A stretch of DNA of 64,000 bases from Micromonospora sp. HK10 (GCF_000982955.1 NZ_KQ058825.1:37790-101789); one strand, 5' to 3'; positions 1 through 9,303 are shown, numbered from the stretch's first letter. Translations and numbers: made by a program. The notes: a model not told the origin generated them from the sequence alone.

Positions 1-54
1 CCGCGGGTGGGCATCCGTCTAGACGCCAGCCCGAACGAGACGAGGGGGCCGACG

Positions 55-372
55 ATGACCGAATCCGTACGCCGTGCCGGCGACGCCAGCCCGGAGCAGC
101 GGCTGCCCGAGTGGGACGGCGACCACGCCCGTACCGACACCGCGACCGCCGACGGCGACGGCGAGTTGCTCGGCATCGACCCGGCGGAGCTCGGCGACGA
201 GGACCTGATCCGGGAGATGCAGAGCCTGCACCGGACCCGGCTGGACACGTTGCGGCACGCCACCGACTCGGCGCTCGCCAACCACCTGCGCCGCACCGCC
301 GAGCTGGAGACCGAGTACCTGGCCCGGCACCCGGGCCGGGAGGTCGACCCGAGCCGACTGCGGGACGCCTGA
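55..372 (+). CDS. DUF6158-like small conserved protein
   Basis: A 105-residue acidic, probably cytosolic protein of unknown function. The conserved core runs from about residue 38 (LGIDPAELGDEDLIREMQ) through a predicted helical stretch with TLRHATDSALANHLRRTAEL, and the protein ends REVDPSRLRDA. This matches what I recall of the actinobacterial DUF6158 family, but no search was done. The ATG at 55 was chosen because a purine-rich GACGAGGGGG lies just upstream; an earlier in-frame ATG at 7 has no clear ribosome site. Its stop overlaps the start of the next gene by one base (TGATG), so the two are probably translationally coupled. Confidence 0.7.
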   Translation: MTESVRRAGDASPEQRLPEWDGDHARTDTATADGDGELLGIDPAELGDEDLIREMQSLHRTRLDTLRHATDSALANHLRRTAELETEYLARHPGREVDPSRLRDA

Positions 373-695
373 TGGCCAACCACGCCGAGCGCGGCATGTC
401 CGCGCCACCCGAGGTGGTCTTCAACACCGCCACCGACCCCGACCGGTCGGCGGCCTGGCTGCCGGAGGAGTTGCGGCGGGCGGGCACGCACCGGGTGGAG
501 GTCGTCGACGCCGCGGACATGCGGGCGCGGTGGATTTCCGAGGCCGCCGGCTGGTCGGCGGACATCGACGTCGAACCGGCCGACGCCGGTGGCGCCCGGG
601 TCCGGCTCGACCTCTCCGGCACCGACCACGGCATGGCCGACGAGATCCTGAACAGCCTCGCCCGCGAGGTGGCCGACAACCTGACCGCCGGCTGA
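372..695 (+). CDS. SRPBCC (START-like) family protein
   Basis: A 107-residue protein with the size and pattern of a short polyketide-cyclase/START-type ligand-binding domain. It opens with SAPPEVVFNTATDPDRSAAWLPE, the usual first strand and helix in which 'P.evvf..atdp...a.WlP' is conserved, and ends with a C-terminal helix (ADEILNSLAREVADNL). The ligand is unknown. It overlaps the preceding gene by one base and so belongs to the same operon. Family recognition is from pattern recall. The protein is shorter than typical members (about 140 residues), so the fold assignment is moderate. Confidence 0.65.
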   Translation: MANHAERGMSAPPEVVFNTATDPDRSAAWLPEELRRAGTHRVEVVDAADMRARWISEAAGWSADIDVEPADAGGARVRLDLSGTDHGMADEILNSLAREVADNLTAG

Positions 696-767
696 GCCGG
701 CGCCCCGATGACCGACCCTGGTGCGCGGCCGAGCCGGCGCCACCACGACGACCAACGAGGAGGCCGG

Positions 768-1307
768 GTGACCGGGAGTGGCCTGAAGCAGAAGGTGGCG
801 CGCCTGCGCCAGGCGTACGCGCCGAACGAGCAGCGGCCGCTGGAGGGCTATCTCAAGGCGATGGGCACGTACGCGATGGTGACCGCGTCGCTGGTGGGGC
901 TGGTGAAGGCGACCGGGCGACCGGTGCCGGAGCGGCCGTCCCCCGGCGACGTGGTGCTGCTCAGCATCGCGACGCACAAGCTCAGCCGGCTGCTGTCCAA
1001 GGACGCCATCACCAGCCCGCTGCGCGCGCCGTTCACCCGCTACGACCACCCGATCGGCAGCGGGGAGGTGATGGAACAGGTGCGGGACCAGGGCAGCCCT
1101 ACCCGGCACGCCCTCGGCGAGCTGGTCAGCTGCCCGTTCTGCCTGGCCGTCTGGGTGGCCACCGGGCTCACCGGCGGGCTGGTGCTCGCGCCCCGGCTCA
1201 CCCGGCTGATCGCCACGGCACTCACCGCGGTCGCGGCCTCCGACTTCCTCCAGATGGGTTACGCCGTCGCCCAGCAGGCGGCCGAGGGCGGCCACCGGGA
1301 GAAGTGA
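768..1307 (+). CDS. DUF1360 membrane-associated protein
   Basis: A 179-residue protein with the DUF1360 signature LISCPFCLAVWV-like segment (here LGELVSCPFCLAVWVATGL) and the motif DVVLLSIATHKLSRLLSKDAI. At least two hydrophobic helices are visible, around residues 30-45 and 120-160, so it is likely membrane-associated. The CxxC in SCPFC is the obvious candidate functional site. The start is placed at GTG 768, which has a GAGGAGG site at 758-764; an in-frame ATG at 708 lacks one. It is the third gene of an apparent operon and is followed by a strong terminator. The function of the family is unknown. Confidence 0.75.
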   Translation: MTGSGLKQKVARLRQAYAPNEQRPLEGYLKAMGTYAMVTASLVGLVKATGRPVPERPSPGDVVLLSIATHKLSRLLSKDAITSPLRAPFTRYDHPIGSGEVMEQVRDQGSPTRHALGELVSCPFCLAVWVATGLTGGLVLAPRLTRLIATALTAVAASDFLQMGYAVAQQAAEGGHREK

Positions 1308-1320
1308 CCGACGAACGACA

Positions 1321-1352
1321 CCGGGGGCCGCCGCGAACGCGGCGGCCCCCGG
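1321..1352. terminator. Perfect GC-rich hairpin, transcription terminator
   Basis: A 15-bp perfect inverted repeat with a two-base loop lies 13 nt after the stop of the DUF1360 gene and before a convergent minus-strand gene. It has no U-tract, as is usual in this group, and could serve both strands. Confidence 0.75.
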
Positions 1353-1421
1353 TCGTTCCGGTCCGGATAGCGCAGGCTGGTCCGGGTGCGCCGGCCGGCA
1401 CCGGGCCGGCGGCGTACGGGC

Positions 1422-1634
1422 TCAGGTGGGGGTGGTGCCGTGGTCCTCGCCGGCCCAGCCCCGGGACGCCTCCGGCTCCCGCTCGTCCTCGTCCGCCCCG
1501 GTGATCACCTCGCGGTCCACCGCGGTGCGGTCGTGCTCGTTGGCGAAGTCCGGTTCCGGCAGCGTGTCCCTGCCCTCTGGTGGCTGGCCGAGCGCCTCGA
1601 TGTGGTGCCGCCGTGCGTCGTCGCTGTCGGTCAT
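1422..1634 (-). CDS. Small acidic hypothetical protein (70 aa)
   Basis: A 70-residue hydrophilic protein starting MTDSDDARRHHIEALGQ, rich in D/E/R with no hydrophobic core, probably largely disordered. The start ATG at 1634 is preceded by a GGAGAGGAC-type ribosome site. No domain is recognised. It lies downstream of another small gene on the same strand (1678-1902) with a 43-nt gap, so the two may be cotranscribed. Supported by position, start context and codon pattern rather than by homology. Confidence 0.5.
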   Translation of the reverse strand: MTDSDDARRHHIEALGQPPEGRDTLPEPDFANEHDRTAVDREVITGADEDEREPEASRGWAGEDHGTTPT

Positions 1635-1677
1635 CCCACTGTCCTCTCCGTGGTCCGGTTGGGGGTTGGCCGGGGTC

Positions 1678-1902
1678 TCAGGCCACCGTCCCGCCGAGCA
1701 GGTCGGCCGCCTCGTCGACGGCGTACTCGCCCTCGGGGAGCGCGGCGATCCGGGCCAGCAGCTCGGCGGGGAGTTCGGCGGCCACCGCCCGGCGGTAGAT
1801 CATCGCCTGGGTGATCCGTTCCTGACCCCGGTAGAGGTCGTCGAGCAGGTCGTCGAGCTGCCGGGTGTCCGGTTGCTCGGTCACGGGCGCGTCGTCGGTC
1901 AC
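1678..1902 (-). CDS. Small hypothetical protein (74 aa)
   Basis: A 74-residue mostly helical protein (TRQLDDLLDDLYRGQERITQ, then AELPAELLARIAALPEGEY, then AVDEAADLLGG). The start is GTG at 1902. It resembles small conserved actinobacterial proteins with an LPEGxYxxDEA motif near the C-terminus, but the function is unknown. It sits upstream of the 1422-1634 gene on the same strand. Confidence 0.55.
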   Translation of the reverse strand: MTDDAPVTEQPDTRQLDDLLDDLYRGQERITQAMIYRRAVAAELPAELLARIAALPEGEYAVDEAADLLGGTVA

Positions 1903-2248
1903 GCCGGTCAGCTACCCGGGCCCGAATCGGTCAAACGTCGCCGTCCCGCCAGCCGCCGGTTGGCCGCGTTGGCCACGATGCGCCTGACCCGGGGATGGCG
2001 GAGGGATGCGGGGGAGGGAATGCACGGCGCCGCCCGGTCCCGGAGGGAACGGGCGGCGCTGGGTGCCGGTGTGCAGGTCGCCTCTCGGCGAGTGGCGCGA
2101 CGCGGCTCCAGCCGGACGGAATTCCGCGAAGGCAAATTGGGTGAGGCCCGGGGACACTGGACACACCGACGCTCTGCACAACGGCGCGGCCGGCCGACAT
2201 CTTCCGCCCGCCGGTGTGGCCCCCGTCACCTTCGGCGCGCTCGGGACG
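1903..2248. other. Intergenic region, no gene seen
   Basis: About 346 bases between the start of a minus-strand small gene and the end of the DAHP synthase gene. Open frames here are antisense shadows without start context. A lower-GC patch (about 2115-2145) could hold the promoter of the 1678-1902 gene, but no clear -35/-10 pair is visible. Confidence 0.4.
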
Positions 2249-3334
2249 TCAGGCCGGGGTGGGCAGCGTGGCGCGGCGCGCACGGACGGCGGTGGCGAGG
2301 TGGTCGAGGACGTCGGCGGTGGTGTCCCAGCCGATGCAGGCGTCCGTGACCGACTTGCCGTACTCCAGCTCGCGGGTGGGATCGAGGTCCTGGCGGCCGG
2401 GCTGGAGGAAGCTCTCCAGCATGATGCCGACGATGCCGCGCTGGCCGGCCTCGAGCTGGGCGGCCACGTCGGCGGCGACCCGCGGCTGGTTGCGGTGGTC
2501 CTTGCCGCTGTTGGCGTGGCTCGCGTCGATCACCACGCGCTCCGGCAGCCCGGCGGCGCGCAGCAGGTCCAGCGCCCCGGCCACCGACCCGGCGTCGTAG
2601 TTGGGCCGGCCGCCGCCGCCGCGCAGCACCAGGTGCCCGTCGGCGTTGCCCCGGGTGTGCATGATCGCCGGGGTGCCGGAGACGTCGATGCCGGGGAACA
2701 CGTGCGGCACCCCCGCCGCGCGGATCGCGTCCACGGCCGTGGAGATGCTGCCGTCCGGACGGTTCTTCATCCCGATCGGCATGGACAGGCCGGAGGCGAG
2801 CTGGCGGTGCACCTGGCTCTCCACGGTCCGCGCGCCGATCGCGCCCCAGGCCACGGTGTCCGCGATGTACTGCGGGGTGATCGGGTCGAGGAACTCGCAG
2901 CCCACCGGCAGGCCCAGCCGCAGCACGTCGAGCAGGAGCGCCCGGGCGGTCCGCAGACCGCCGTTGACGTCGCCGGAGCCGTCCAGCCCCGGGTCGTTGA
3001 TCAGCCCCTTCCAGCCCACGGTCGAGCGCGGCTTCTCGAAGTAGACGCGCATCACCACCAGCAGGTCGTCGGCGAGCCGGTCGGCGGCCGCGCGGAGCCG
3101 GCCCGCGTACTCGAGAGCGGCGGCCGGGTCGTGCACGGAGCAGGGGCCGACCACCACCAGCAGCCGGTCGTCGGCGCGGTCCAGCACGCCGCCGACGGCC
3201 CGCCGGCCGGCCAGCACCGCGTCGGTGCGCGCCGGGTCCAGGGGCAGTTCGTGGAGCAGCAGAGCCGGGGTGGTCAGCGGCACGACACGGTCGATCCGCT
3301 GGTCGATGACGCGATGGGCGTCCGGGGTCGTCAC
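2249..3334 (-). CDS. 3-deoxy-7-phosphoheptulonate (DAHP) synthase, class I
   Basis: Catalyses the first committed shikimate-pathway step, phosphoenolpyruvate plus erythrose-4-phosphate to DAHP, leading to Phe, Tyr and Trp. The 361-residue protein is full length for the AroF/G/H family. It shows VVGPCSVHDP (PEP-binding), GCEFLDPITPQY (near residue 145), the ARTVESQVHRQLASGL segment, PIGMKNRPDG and the metal-binding DASHANSGKDH near residue 280. The start is GTG at 3334 with GGAAGG upstream. It is preceded by an attenuator-like leader (3369-3531) whose short peptide contains Tyr, Trp and Phe codons, so control by aromatic amino acid supply is likely. Which of aroF, G or H it corresponds to cannot be told. 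Confidence 0.95.
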   Translation of the reverse strand: MTTPDAHRVIDQRIDRVVPLTTPALLLHELPLDPARTDAVLAGRRAVGGVLDRADDRLLVVVGPCSVHDPAAALEYAGRLRAAADRLADDLLVVMRVYFEKPRSTVGWKGLINDPGLDGSGDVNGGLRTARALLLDVLRLGLPVGCEFLDPITPQYIADTVAWGAIGARTVESQVHRQLASGLSMPIGMKNRPDGSISTAVDAIRAAGVPHVFPGIDVSGTPAIMHTRGNADGHLVLRGGGGRPNYDAGSVAGALDLLRAAGLPERVVIDASHANSGKDHRNQPRVAADVAAQLEAGQRGIVGIMLESFLQPGRQDLDPTRELEYGKSVTDACIGWDTTADVLDHLATAVRARRATLPTPA

Positions 3335-3368
3335 GGTGGGGTTCCTTCCGCCGACCGTGCCCCCGGGG

Positions 3369-3531
3369 CCGGCGCCCGAGGTCGAGCCGGCTGCTCGTAC
3401 GCGAAAGGGCAGGGAATGATCCCTGCCCGGCCGGCTCGAAGAGGAAGTGACGTCAGCTCATGGTCGAGTCACCGGCTCCTCCAGCCGGCTGCCTAAACCA
3501 TCGATACGACCGCGTCACGGGGGCCAGCGTA
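3369..3531 (-). promoter_or_regulatory. Leaderless promoter plus attenuator hairpins for DAHP synthase
   Basis: In transcript order: a TACGCT -10 box (3531-3526); the leader ORF; a hairpin inside that ORF pairing 3488-3483 with 3477-3472; then a nested stem with a 9-bp perfect outer arm (3439-3431 with 3390-3382) and a 9-bp perfect inner arm with a four-base loop (3428-3420 with 3415-3407). The CCGGCT/AGCCGG arms are repeated, so the leader-ORF arm can alternatively pair with the outer arm, the layout expected of a mutually exclusive attenuator. No U-run follows, so termination may be factor-assisted, or control may be translational. Confidence 0.55.
3453..3518 (-). CDS. Leader peptide of the DAHP synthase gene (attenuator)
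   Basis: A 21-codon ORF beginning GTG at 3518 and reading MTRSYRWFRQ at its N-terminus. Codons 5, 7 and 8 are Tyr, Trp and Phe, all three end products of the pathway opened by the gene 118 nt downstream. A TACGCT box ends exactly 7 nt before the GTG, the same spacing seen at many leaderless starts in this window, so the peptide is probably translated from the 5' end of the mRNA. The stop lies immediately before a strong nested stem-loop. Ribosome stalling at the YRWF codons could govern which hairpin forms. This is inferred from sequence only. Confidence 0.6.
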   Translation of the reverse strand: MTRSYRWFRQPAGGAGDSTMS

Positions 3532-3643
3532 CCCGACGTGATGGGCCGCTCTCACCCTGCTGTTTCGGATGCTGGGACGTGACGCTCGCGCCGGGCGCCG
3601 CCCGGCCGTTCCGCCGCGCCCCGACGGGGGTATGGGGTACGGC

Positions 3644-3859
3644 ATGACCCACGAGCAGAGCGACCAGGAACGCATCGAGTCCCGCGCCCACCTGCTGCCC
3701 GAGGAAGCGGCGGCGGGCAGCGACGATCCCGAGGCCCAGGCCGACGCGATCCTCACCGAATCGGACATCCGGGAGGAGGACCGCAACGCCGCGCCCGACA
3801 CGGTGCTGGAGCACCGCACCTCCGATCAGACCGTGACCCCCGTCGAGCCGCCCGACTGA
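3644..3859 (+). CDS. Small acidic hypothetical protein (71 aa)
   Basis: A 71-residue highly acidic protein, starting MTHEQSDQERIESRAHLLPE, with an AILTESDIREEDRNAAPD segment. I recall very similar short proteins as common in Micromonosporaceae, but none with a known function. The ATG at 3644 is preceded by a TATGGG/TACGGC stretch and may be nearly leaderless. Its 3' end overlaps that of the convergent gene at 3826-4590 by 34 bases. Confidence 0.6.
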   Translation: MTHEQSDQERIESRAHLLPEEAAAGSDDPEAQADAILTESDIREEDRNAAPDTVLEHRTSDQTVTPVEPPD

Positions 3860-4590
3860 GCGCTCGCGCCCCGGGCCCGCCGCGAGCCCCGGTAGCTGGT
3901 GTCCCGCAGCCAGCCCAGCAGGCCCCGGACGCGCAGCCCCGGGGGCGCGTTACCGATCGGATCGAAGGCCAGCGCGGCGTCCTCCCGGGCGCCGCGCCGG
4001 CGGTCCAGGCGTACCTCGCCGAAGAGACGCCAGGGTCCGGCCGCCGAGGCCACCGCGAGCACCAGCCGGGGCTGGTCGGTGGCCACCGTCGCGGCGACGG
4101 CGGCGAGGTCGCGGCCCAGCTCCGGCGACTCCGGATCGGCCAGCGCGGCCAGGTAGAGCCGCCGCCGGCCGGCCCGGAACGACATGATCGAGGTGTACGT
4201 CCCGGTGAAGCGGCGCCGGGGCAGCGGCAGGTGGCGCAGCACCGGCGCCGCGCCGCTGGAGCTGACCAGCAGGTCCACCGGCGGCTCGGGGTCCCGGTGC
4301 AGCCGCACCGCCAGGCCGAGCACGTCGGGCCAGCTCCCCGGGGTGGGCACCCCCTTGGAGAGCCGTACGGTGGCCGGCCAGCGGCCGGGCCGGTCGAGCA
4401 GGTCGATCCCGGTGGGCCGGCCGGGCGTACCCCAGACGAGGACCTCGGCGGCGAACGTGCGGCCGGCCGGATGCAGCAGCCGGGCGTGCCGGCGGCGGGC
4501 CAGCGCGGCGGCCGCCCGCTCGACGGCCGCCCCGGCCCGGCGGCGCGCCGCGGCCCGCAGCGGCCGGGCGGTGGAGGCGGGGGTGGGCAT
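3826..4590 (-). CDS. Conserved hypothetical protein, catalase-fold-like
   Basis: A 254-residue protein of an actinobacterial family often labelled 'phosphodiesterase' without experimental support. The segment GRWPATVRLSKGVPTPGSWP followed by DVLGLAVRLHRDP resembles the catalase-like beta-barrel pattern 'ypvavRfS...g..D.rGlalr'. The next conserved block is RFTGTYTSIMSFRAGRRRLY. There is no signal peptide; the N-terminus is basic and alanine-rich. The ATG at 4590 is preferred, with an alternative GTG at 4611. It is divergent from the M16 peptidase operon and overlaps the 3' end of the plus-strand gene at 3644. Heme-binding residues could not be assigned, so no catalytic role is claimed. Confidence 0.6.
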   Translation of the reverse strand: MPTPASTARPLRAAARRRAGAAVERAAAALARRRHARLLHPAGRTFAAEVLVWGTPGRPTGIDLLDRPGRWPATVRLSKGVPTPGSWPDVLGLAVRLHRDPEPPVDLLVSSSGAAPVLRHLPLPRRRFTGTYTSIMSFRAGRRRLYLAALADPESPELGRDLAAVAATVATDQPRLVLAVASAAGPWRLFGEVRLDRRRGAREDAALAFDPIGNAPPGLRVRGLLGWLRDTSYRGSRRARGASAQSGGSTGVTV

Positions 4591-4670
4591 GCTGGGCGGG
4601 TACCCCGGCACCGGCCGACGATGCTTCCACGTGTCCCCTTTCCGCCCGCGAGATCGGATAGCGTCGTGCC

Positions 4671-5963
4671 ATGCCCGACAGCGGTTACCCCTGGCCGATC
4701 GAGACCACCCGACTGGACAACGGCCTGCGGGTGGTGGTGAGCGAGGACCGCACCGCGCCGGCGGTCGCGGTCAACCTCTGGTACGACGTGGGTTCCCGGC
4801 ACGAACCCGACGGACAGACCGGCTTCGCCCACCTCTTCGAGCACCTGATGTTCGAGGGTTCGGTGAACGTCGCGAAGACCGAGCACATGAAGCTGATCCA
4901 GGGCTCCGGCGGCTCGCTGAACGCCACCACCAACCCGGACCGGACCAACTACTTCGAGACGGTCCCGGCCGAGCACCTGGAGCTGGCCCTCTGGCTGGAG
5001 GCCGACCGGATGGGCGGCCTGGTGCCGGCGCTGACCCAGGAGACGCTGGACAACCAGCGCGACGTGGTGAAGAACGAGCGCCGCCAACGCTACGAGAACG
5101 TCCCGTACGGCGACGCCTGGCTGCGGCTGCTCCCGCTGCTCTACCCGCCCGGCCACCCCTACCATCACGCCACCATCGGGTCGATGGCCGACCTGAACGC
5201 CGCCGACCTGGCCACCTTCCAGGCCTTCCACACCACCTATTACGCGCCGAACAACGCGGTGCTCACCGTCGTCGGCGACGCCCCGGCGGCCGAGGTGTTC
5301 GCGCTGGCCGAGAAGTACTTCGGGGCCATCCCGGCGCGCGCGGAGATCCCCGCCGCGCCGGACGGGCGCAGCGTGCCACCCGCCGGGCAACCCGCCACGG
5401 AGACCGTCGTCGCCGACGTGCCCGCGCCCCGCGTCTACCTCGCGCACCGCACCCACCCCTACGGCACCCCGGGGTACGACGTGACCACCGTGCTCGCCAC
5501 CGTCCTGGGCACCGGCCGGGGCAGCCGCCTCTACCAGCGGCTCGCCGACGGCGAGCGGATCGCCCAGCCGGACCTGGTCGGGGCGTACGGGGTGGACCTG
5601 GCGTACGCGCCCGCCCCGCTGATCGCCACCGCCACCGCCCGCCCCGGGGTGGACGCCGAGCGGCTGCGCGCCGGGCTGGCCGAGGTCGTCGACGAGCTGG
5701 CCACCGTGCCGGTGACCGCCGCCGAGCTGGACCGGGCCAAGGCGCTGCTGAGCACCCAGTGGTGGCGGCACATGTCCACCGTGGACGGCCGGGCCGACGT
5801 GCTCGGCCGGTACGCCACCCAGTTCGGTGACCCGGCGAAGATCGGTGAGCGGCTGCCCGGCTGGCTCGCGGTCACCGCCGGGCAGATCGCCGAGCAGGCC
5901 GCCGAGCTGCTCGGTGCGGCCGACCGGGCGACCCTGACCTACCTGCCCGAGGAGCAGTCATGA
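4671..5963 (+). CDS. M16 family zinc metallopeptidase, catalytic subunit
   Basis: A 430-residue pitrilysin/processing-peptidase-type protein. The inverted zinc motif HLFEH lies at residues 54-58, with the third ligand Glu about residue 135 in VVKNERRQRYENV. The C-terminal inactive half-domain has GRGSRLYQRLADGERIAQ, a typical substrate-clamp segment. There is no signal peptide, so it is cytosolic. The start ATG is 6 nt downstream of a TAGCGT box, consistent with a leaderless mRNA. Its stop overlaps the next gene by four bases (ATGA). Together the two subunits should form the usual heterodimeric chamber peptidase; substrates are unknown. Confidence 0.93.
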   Translation: MPDSGYPWPIETTRLDNGLRVVVSEDRTAPAVAVNLWYDVGSRHEPDGQTGFAHLFEHLMFEGSVNVAKTEHMKLIQGSGGSLNATTNPDRTNYFETVPAEHLELALWLEADRMGGLVPALTQETLDNQRDVVKNERRQRYENVPYGDAWLRLLPLLYPPGHPYHHATIGSMADLNAADLATFQAFHTTYYAPNNAVLTVVGDAPAAEVFALAEKYFGAIPARAEIPAAPDGRSVPPAGQPATETVVADVPAPRVYLAHRTHPYGTPGYDVTTVLATVLGTGRGSRLYQRLADGERIAQPDLVGAYGVDLAYAPAPLIATATARPGVDAERLRAGLAEVVDELATVPVTAAELDRAKALLSTQWWRHMSTVDGRADVLGRYATQFGDPAKIGERLPGWLAVTAGQIAEQAAELLGAADRATLTYLPEEQS

Positions 5964-7306
5964 CGTTGATCGCCACCCGCCCCGGCCCCGGCGCGGCCCG
6001 ACCGTACCGGTTCCCGCAGGTCGTCCGCCGGAGCGCGGCCGGCGGCCAGGTCGTCGCCGCGCACCTGCCCGGGCAGAACCTGGCCGTCGCGCTGCTGCTC
6101 CTCGACGCCGGCGCCGGGCGGGAGCCGGTCGGCAAGGAAGGGCTCGGCGGGGTGCTCGCCAAGGCCCTGGAGGAAGGCACCGCGCAGCGGGACGGCACCG
6201 CGTACGCGCTGGCCATCGAGGCGCTCGGCACCGAGCTGGTGACCGGGCTGGACTGGGACTCGTTCCAGGTCAGCGTGCAGGTCCCGGTGGACCGGCTGAG
6301 CGCCGCCGTCGCGCTGCTCGCCGAGGCCGTCCGGACGCCCCGGCTCGACCCGGCCGACGTGCTGCGGGTCCGCGACGACGAGGCCACCGCGTTGCGGATG
6401 GACTGGGCCAACCCGGGCCCACGGGCCGACGCGGTGCTCCGGGCCGACCTGTTCGGCGCGGACAACCGCTGGGGCCGGCCGATGTACGGCGACCCGGCGA
6501 GCGTCGCGGCCCTGGACGTGGACGACGTGACCGTCTTCCACTCCGAGTGGTTCATCCGGCCGGGCACCCTGATCGTCGCCGGCGACCTGGACCGGATCGA
6601 CCTGGACGCGCTCGCCGCCACGGCGTTCGCGGGCAGCGGCGGCGGTCCGGTGGTGAAGGGCGAGCCGATCGAGGTGCCGCTCGCCGGACGGCGCAAGGTC
6701 ATCCTGGTCGACCGGCCCGGCTCGGTGCAGTCCACCCTCCGGCTCGGCCACCCGTCGCCGCACCGTGCCCACCCGGACCACGTGCCGATGACGCTCGCCG
6801 GGACGGTGCTCGGTGGGGCGTTCACCTCCCGGCTCAACCACCTGATCCGGGAGGTGCGCGGCTACACGTACGGCATCCGGGGCGACTTCGCCTCGTCCCG
6901 CCGGTTCGGGCGGTTCGGAATCAGCTCGGGGGTGCAGACCGCGGTGACCGCGCCGGCGCTGGTCGAGGCGGTCGGCGAGGTGTCGCGTACCCAGGCGACG
7001 GGGGTGACCGAGGACGAGCTGGCGGTGGCCCGGTCCTGGCGGGCCGGCCAGCTCTCGGTCGAGCTGCAGAGCCCGCGGGCGATCGCGTCGGCGTTGACCA
7101 CGCTGGTGGTGCACGACCTGCCGGACGACTACCACGCCCGGCTGCGCGAGGCGCTGCTTGCCGCGACCGTCGAGGAGGTGTCCGCGGCGGCCGCGGCGCA
7201 CCTGCACCCGGACTCGCTCACCCTGGTGGTCGAGGGCGACGCGGCGGTCATCCGCGACGACCTGGTCGCCGCCGGGCTCGGCGAGGTGCTCGACCACACC
7301 GCCTGA
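5960..7306 (+). CDS. M16 family peptidase-like protein, non-catalytic subunit
   Basis: A 448-residue partner of the preceding M16 peptidase. At the position where the HxxEH motif should be, it reads GGVLAKALEEGT, so the zinc site is absent. The R/Y pair typical of the partner subunit is suggested by FTSRLNHLIREVRGYTYGI near residue 290. By analogy to the alpha/beta subunits of processing peptidases, it likely completes the chamber and binds substrate. It overlaps the catalytic gene by four bases, which fits stoichiometric synthesis. Confidence 0.9.
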   Translation: MTLIATRPGPGAARPYRFPQVVRRSAAGGQVVAAHLPGQNLAVALLLLDAGAGREPVGKEGLGGVLAKALEEGTAQRDGTAYALAIEALGTELVTGLDWDSFQVSVQVPVDRLSAAVALLAEAVRTPRLDPADVLRVRDDEATALRMDWANPGPRADAVLRADLFGADNRWGRPMYGDPASVAALDVDDVTVFHSEWFIRPGTLIVAGDLDRIDLDALAATAFAGSGGGPVVKGEPIEVPLAGRRKVILVDRPGSVQSTLRLGHPSPHRAHPDHVPMTLAGTVLGGAFTSRLNHLIREVRGYTYGIRGDFASSRRFGRFGISSGVQTAVTAPALVEAVGEVSRTQATGVTEDELAVARSWRAGQLSVELQSPRAIASALTTLVVHDLPDDYHARLREALLAATVEEVSAAAAAHLHPDSLTLVVEGDAAVIRDDLVAAGLGEVLDHTA

Positions 7307-8557
<1,251 letters not shown>

Positions 8558-8575
8558 CCCCCCTCCGGCGTCGGC

Positions 8576-8690
8576 GCCGTTCCGGCCCGCCCGCGCCGTT
8601 CGGGCCGGCCCGCCCGGTTGCCGTTCGGGCCGGCCCGCCGGTTGCCGTTCCGGCCGGCCCGTCGGCGCCGGTCCGGCCGGCCCGCCGGCG
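8576..8690. repeat. Degenerate GC-rich tandem repeat (about 24 bp unit)
   Basis: About five imperfect copies of a unit beginning GCCGTTCGGGCCGGCCCGCC follow the asd stop codon. Each unit contains GGCCGGCC-type palindromes, so the array may form a compound hairpin and act as a terminator or repetitive extragenic element. Confidence 0.6.
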
Positions 8691-8761
8691 GTGAGCGCGG
8701 GACGGTTACCCCGCCCCGGGCGGCGGGTAGACGGCGGTGCCGACACCGAGAGGGGAGCACC

Positions 8762-9178
8762 ATGACAACGGTCGGAGAATTCATGACGACCCGGCTGGTG
8801 ACGATGGACGGCAACGACACCCTGACCGCCGCGGCCCAGGAGATGCGCGACAGCGCCATCGGCGACGTGGTGGTGACCGACGGCGACAACGTGGTCGGCA
8901 TCGTCACGGACCGGGACATCACGGTACGGGGCGTCGCCGAGAGCCTGGACCCGAACACCACCCGGCTCAACGAGATCACCAGCAAGGACGTGGTGACGGT
9001 CAGCCAGTACGACGACGCGGTGGCCGCCGCCGACCTGATGCGGACGTACGCGGTCCGCCGGCTGCCGGTGCTCGACGACGGCCGGCTGATCGGGCTGGTC
9101 TCGATGGGTGACCTGGCCGTGGAGCGCGAGCCCCAGTCGGTGCTGGCCGACATCAGCGCCGACGATCCGAACAACTGA
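8762..9178 (+). CDS. CBS-domain pair protein
   Basis: A 138-residue stand-alone CBS module. CBS1 runs from MTTRLVTMDGNDTLTAAAQE through VVGIVTDRDITVRGVA (residues 8-60), and CBS2 runs from DVVTVSQYDDAVAAADLMR to RLIGLVSMGDLAVER (residues 73-122). Such pairs bind adenosyl ligands and sense energy state; no effector domain is attached. The start ATG has a good GAGGGGAGCACC site. In actinobacteria, stand-alone CBS proteins are often in dormancy or hypoxia regulons, but I see no convincing DosR-type box here. It is followed by a hairpin terminator. Confidence 0.9.
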   Translation: MTTVGEFMTTRLVTMDGNDTLTAAAQEMRDSAIGDVVVTDGDNVVGIVTDRDITVRGVAESLDPNTTRLNEITSKDVVTVSQYDDAVAAADLMRTYAVRRLPVLDDGRLIGLVSMGDLAVEREPQSVLADISADDPNN

Positions 9179-9196
9179 GCTGACCGCCGCGGTGAC

Positions 9197-9222
9197 GCCG
9201 GCCCCCGGTTCGGGGGCCGGCG
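9197..9222 (+). terminator. Hairpin terminator after the CBS-protein gene
   Basis: A 12-bp GC-only stem (CGCCGGCCCCCG with its complement) around a short loop, 18 nt after the stop codon, followed by GTT. This is the usual intrinsic-type signal in this genome. Confidence 0.7.
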
Positions 9223-9271
9223 TTCGCGTGCCGTCCCCGCCGGGCGGGGCGGCGTCACGGATTGCGGCTAA

Positions 9272-9303
9272 ATCGTGGCATCCCTGCGCCGGGATGCCAC
9301 GAT
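9272..9303. repeat. Perfect 13-bp inverted repeat, isolated
   Basis: The arms 9272-9284 and 9291-9303 (ATCGTGGCATCCC and its complement) are perfectly paired around a 6-nt spacer. The repeat is about 50 nt beyond the CBS-gene terminator and about 155 nt before the next gene. On the minus strand it is followed by TTT. It could be a second terminator, an operator or a remnant of a small mobile repeat. Confidence 0.5.
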
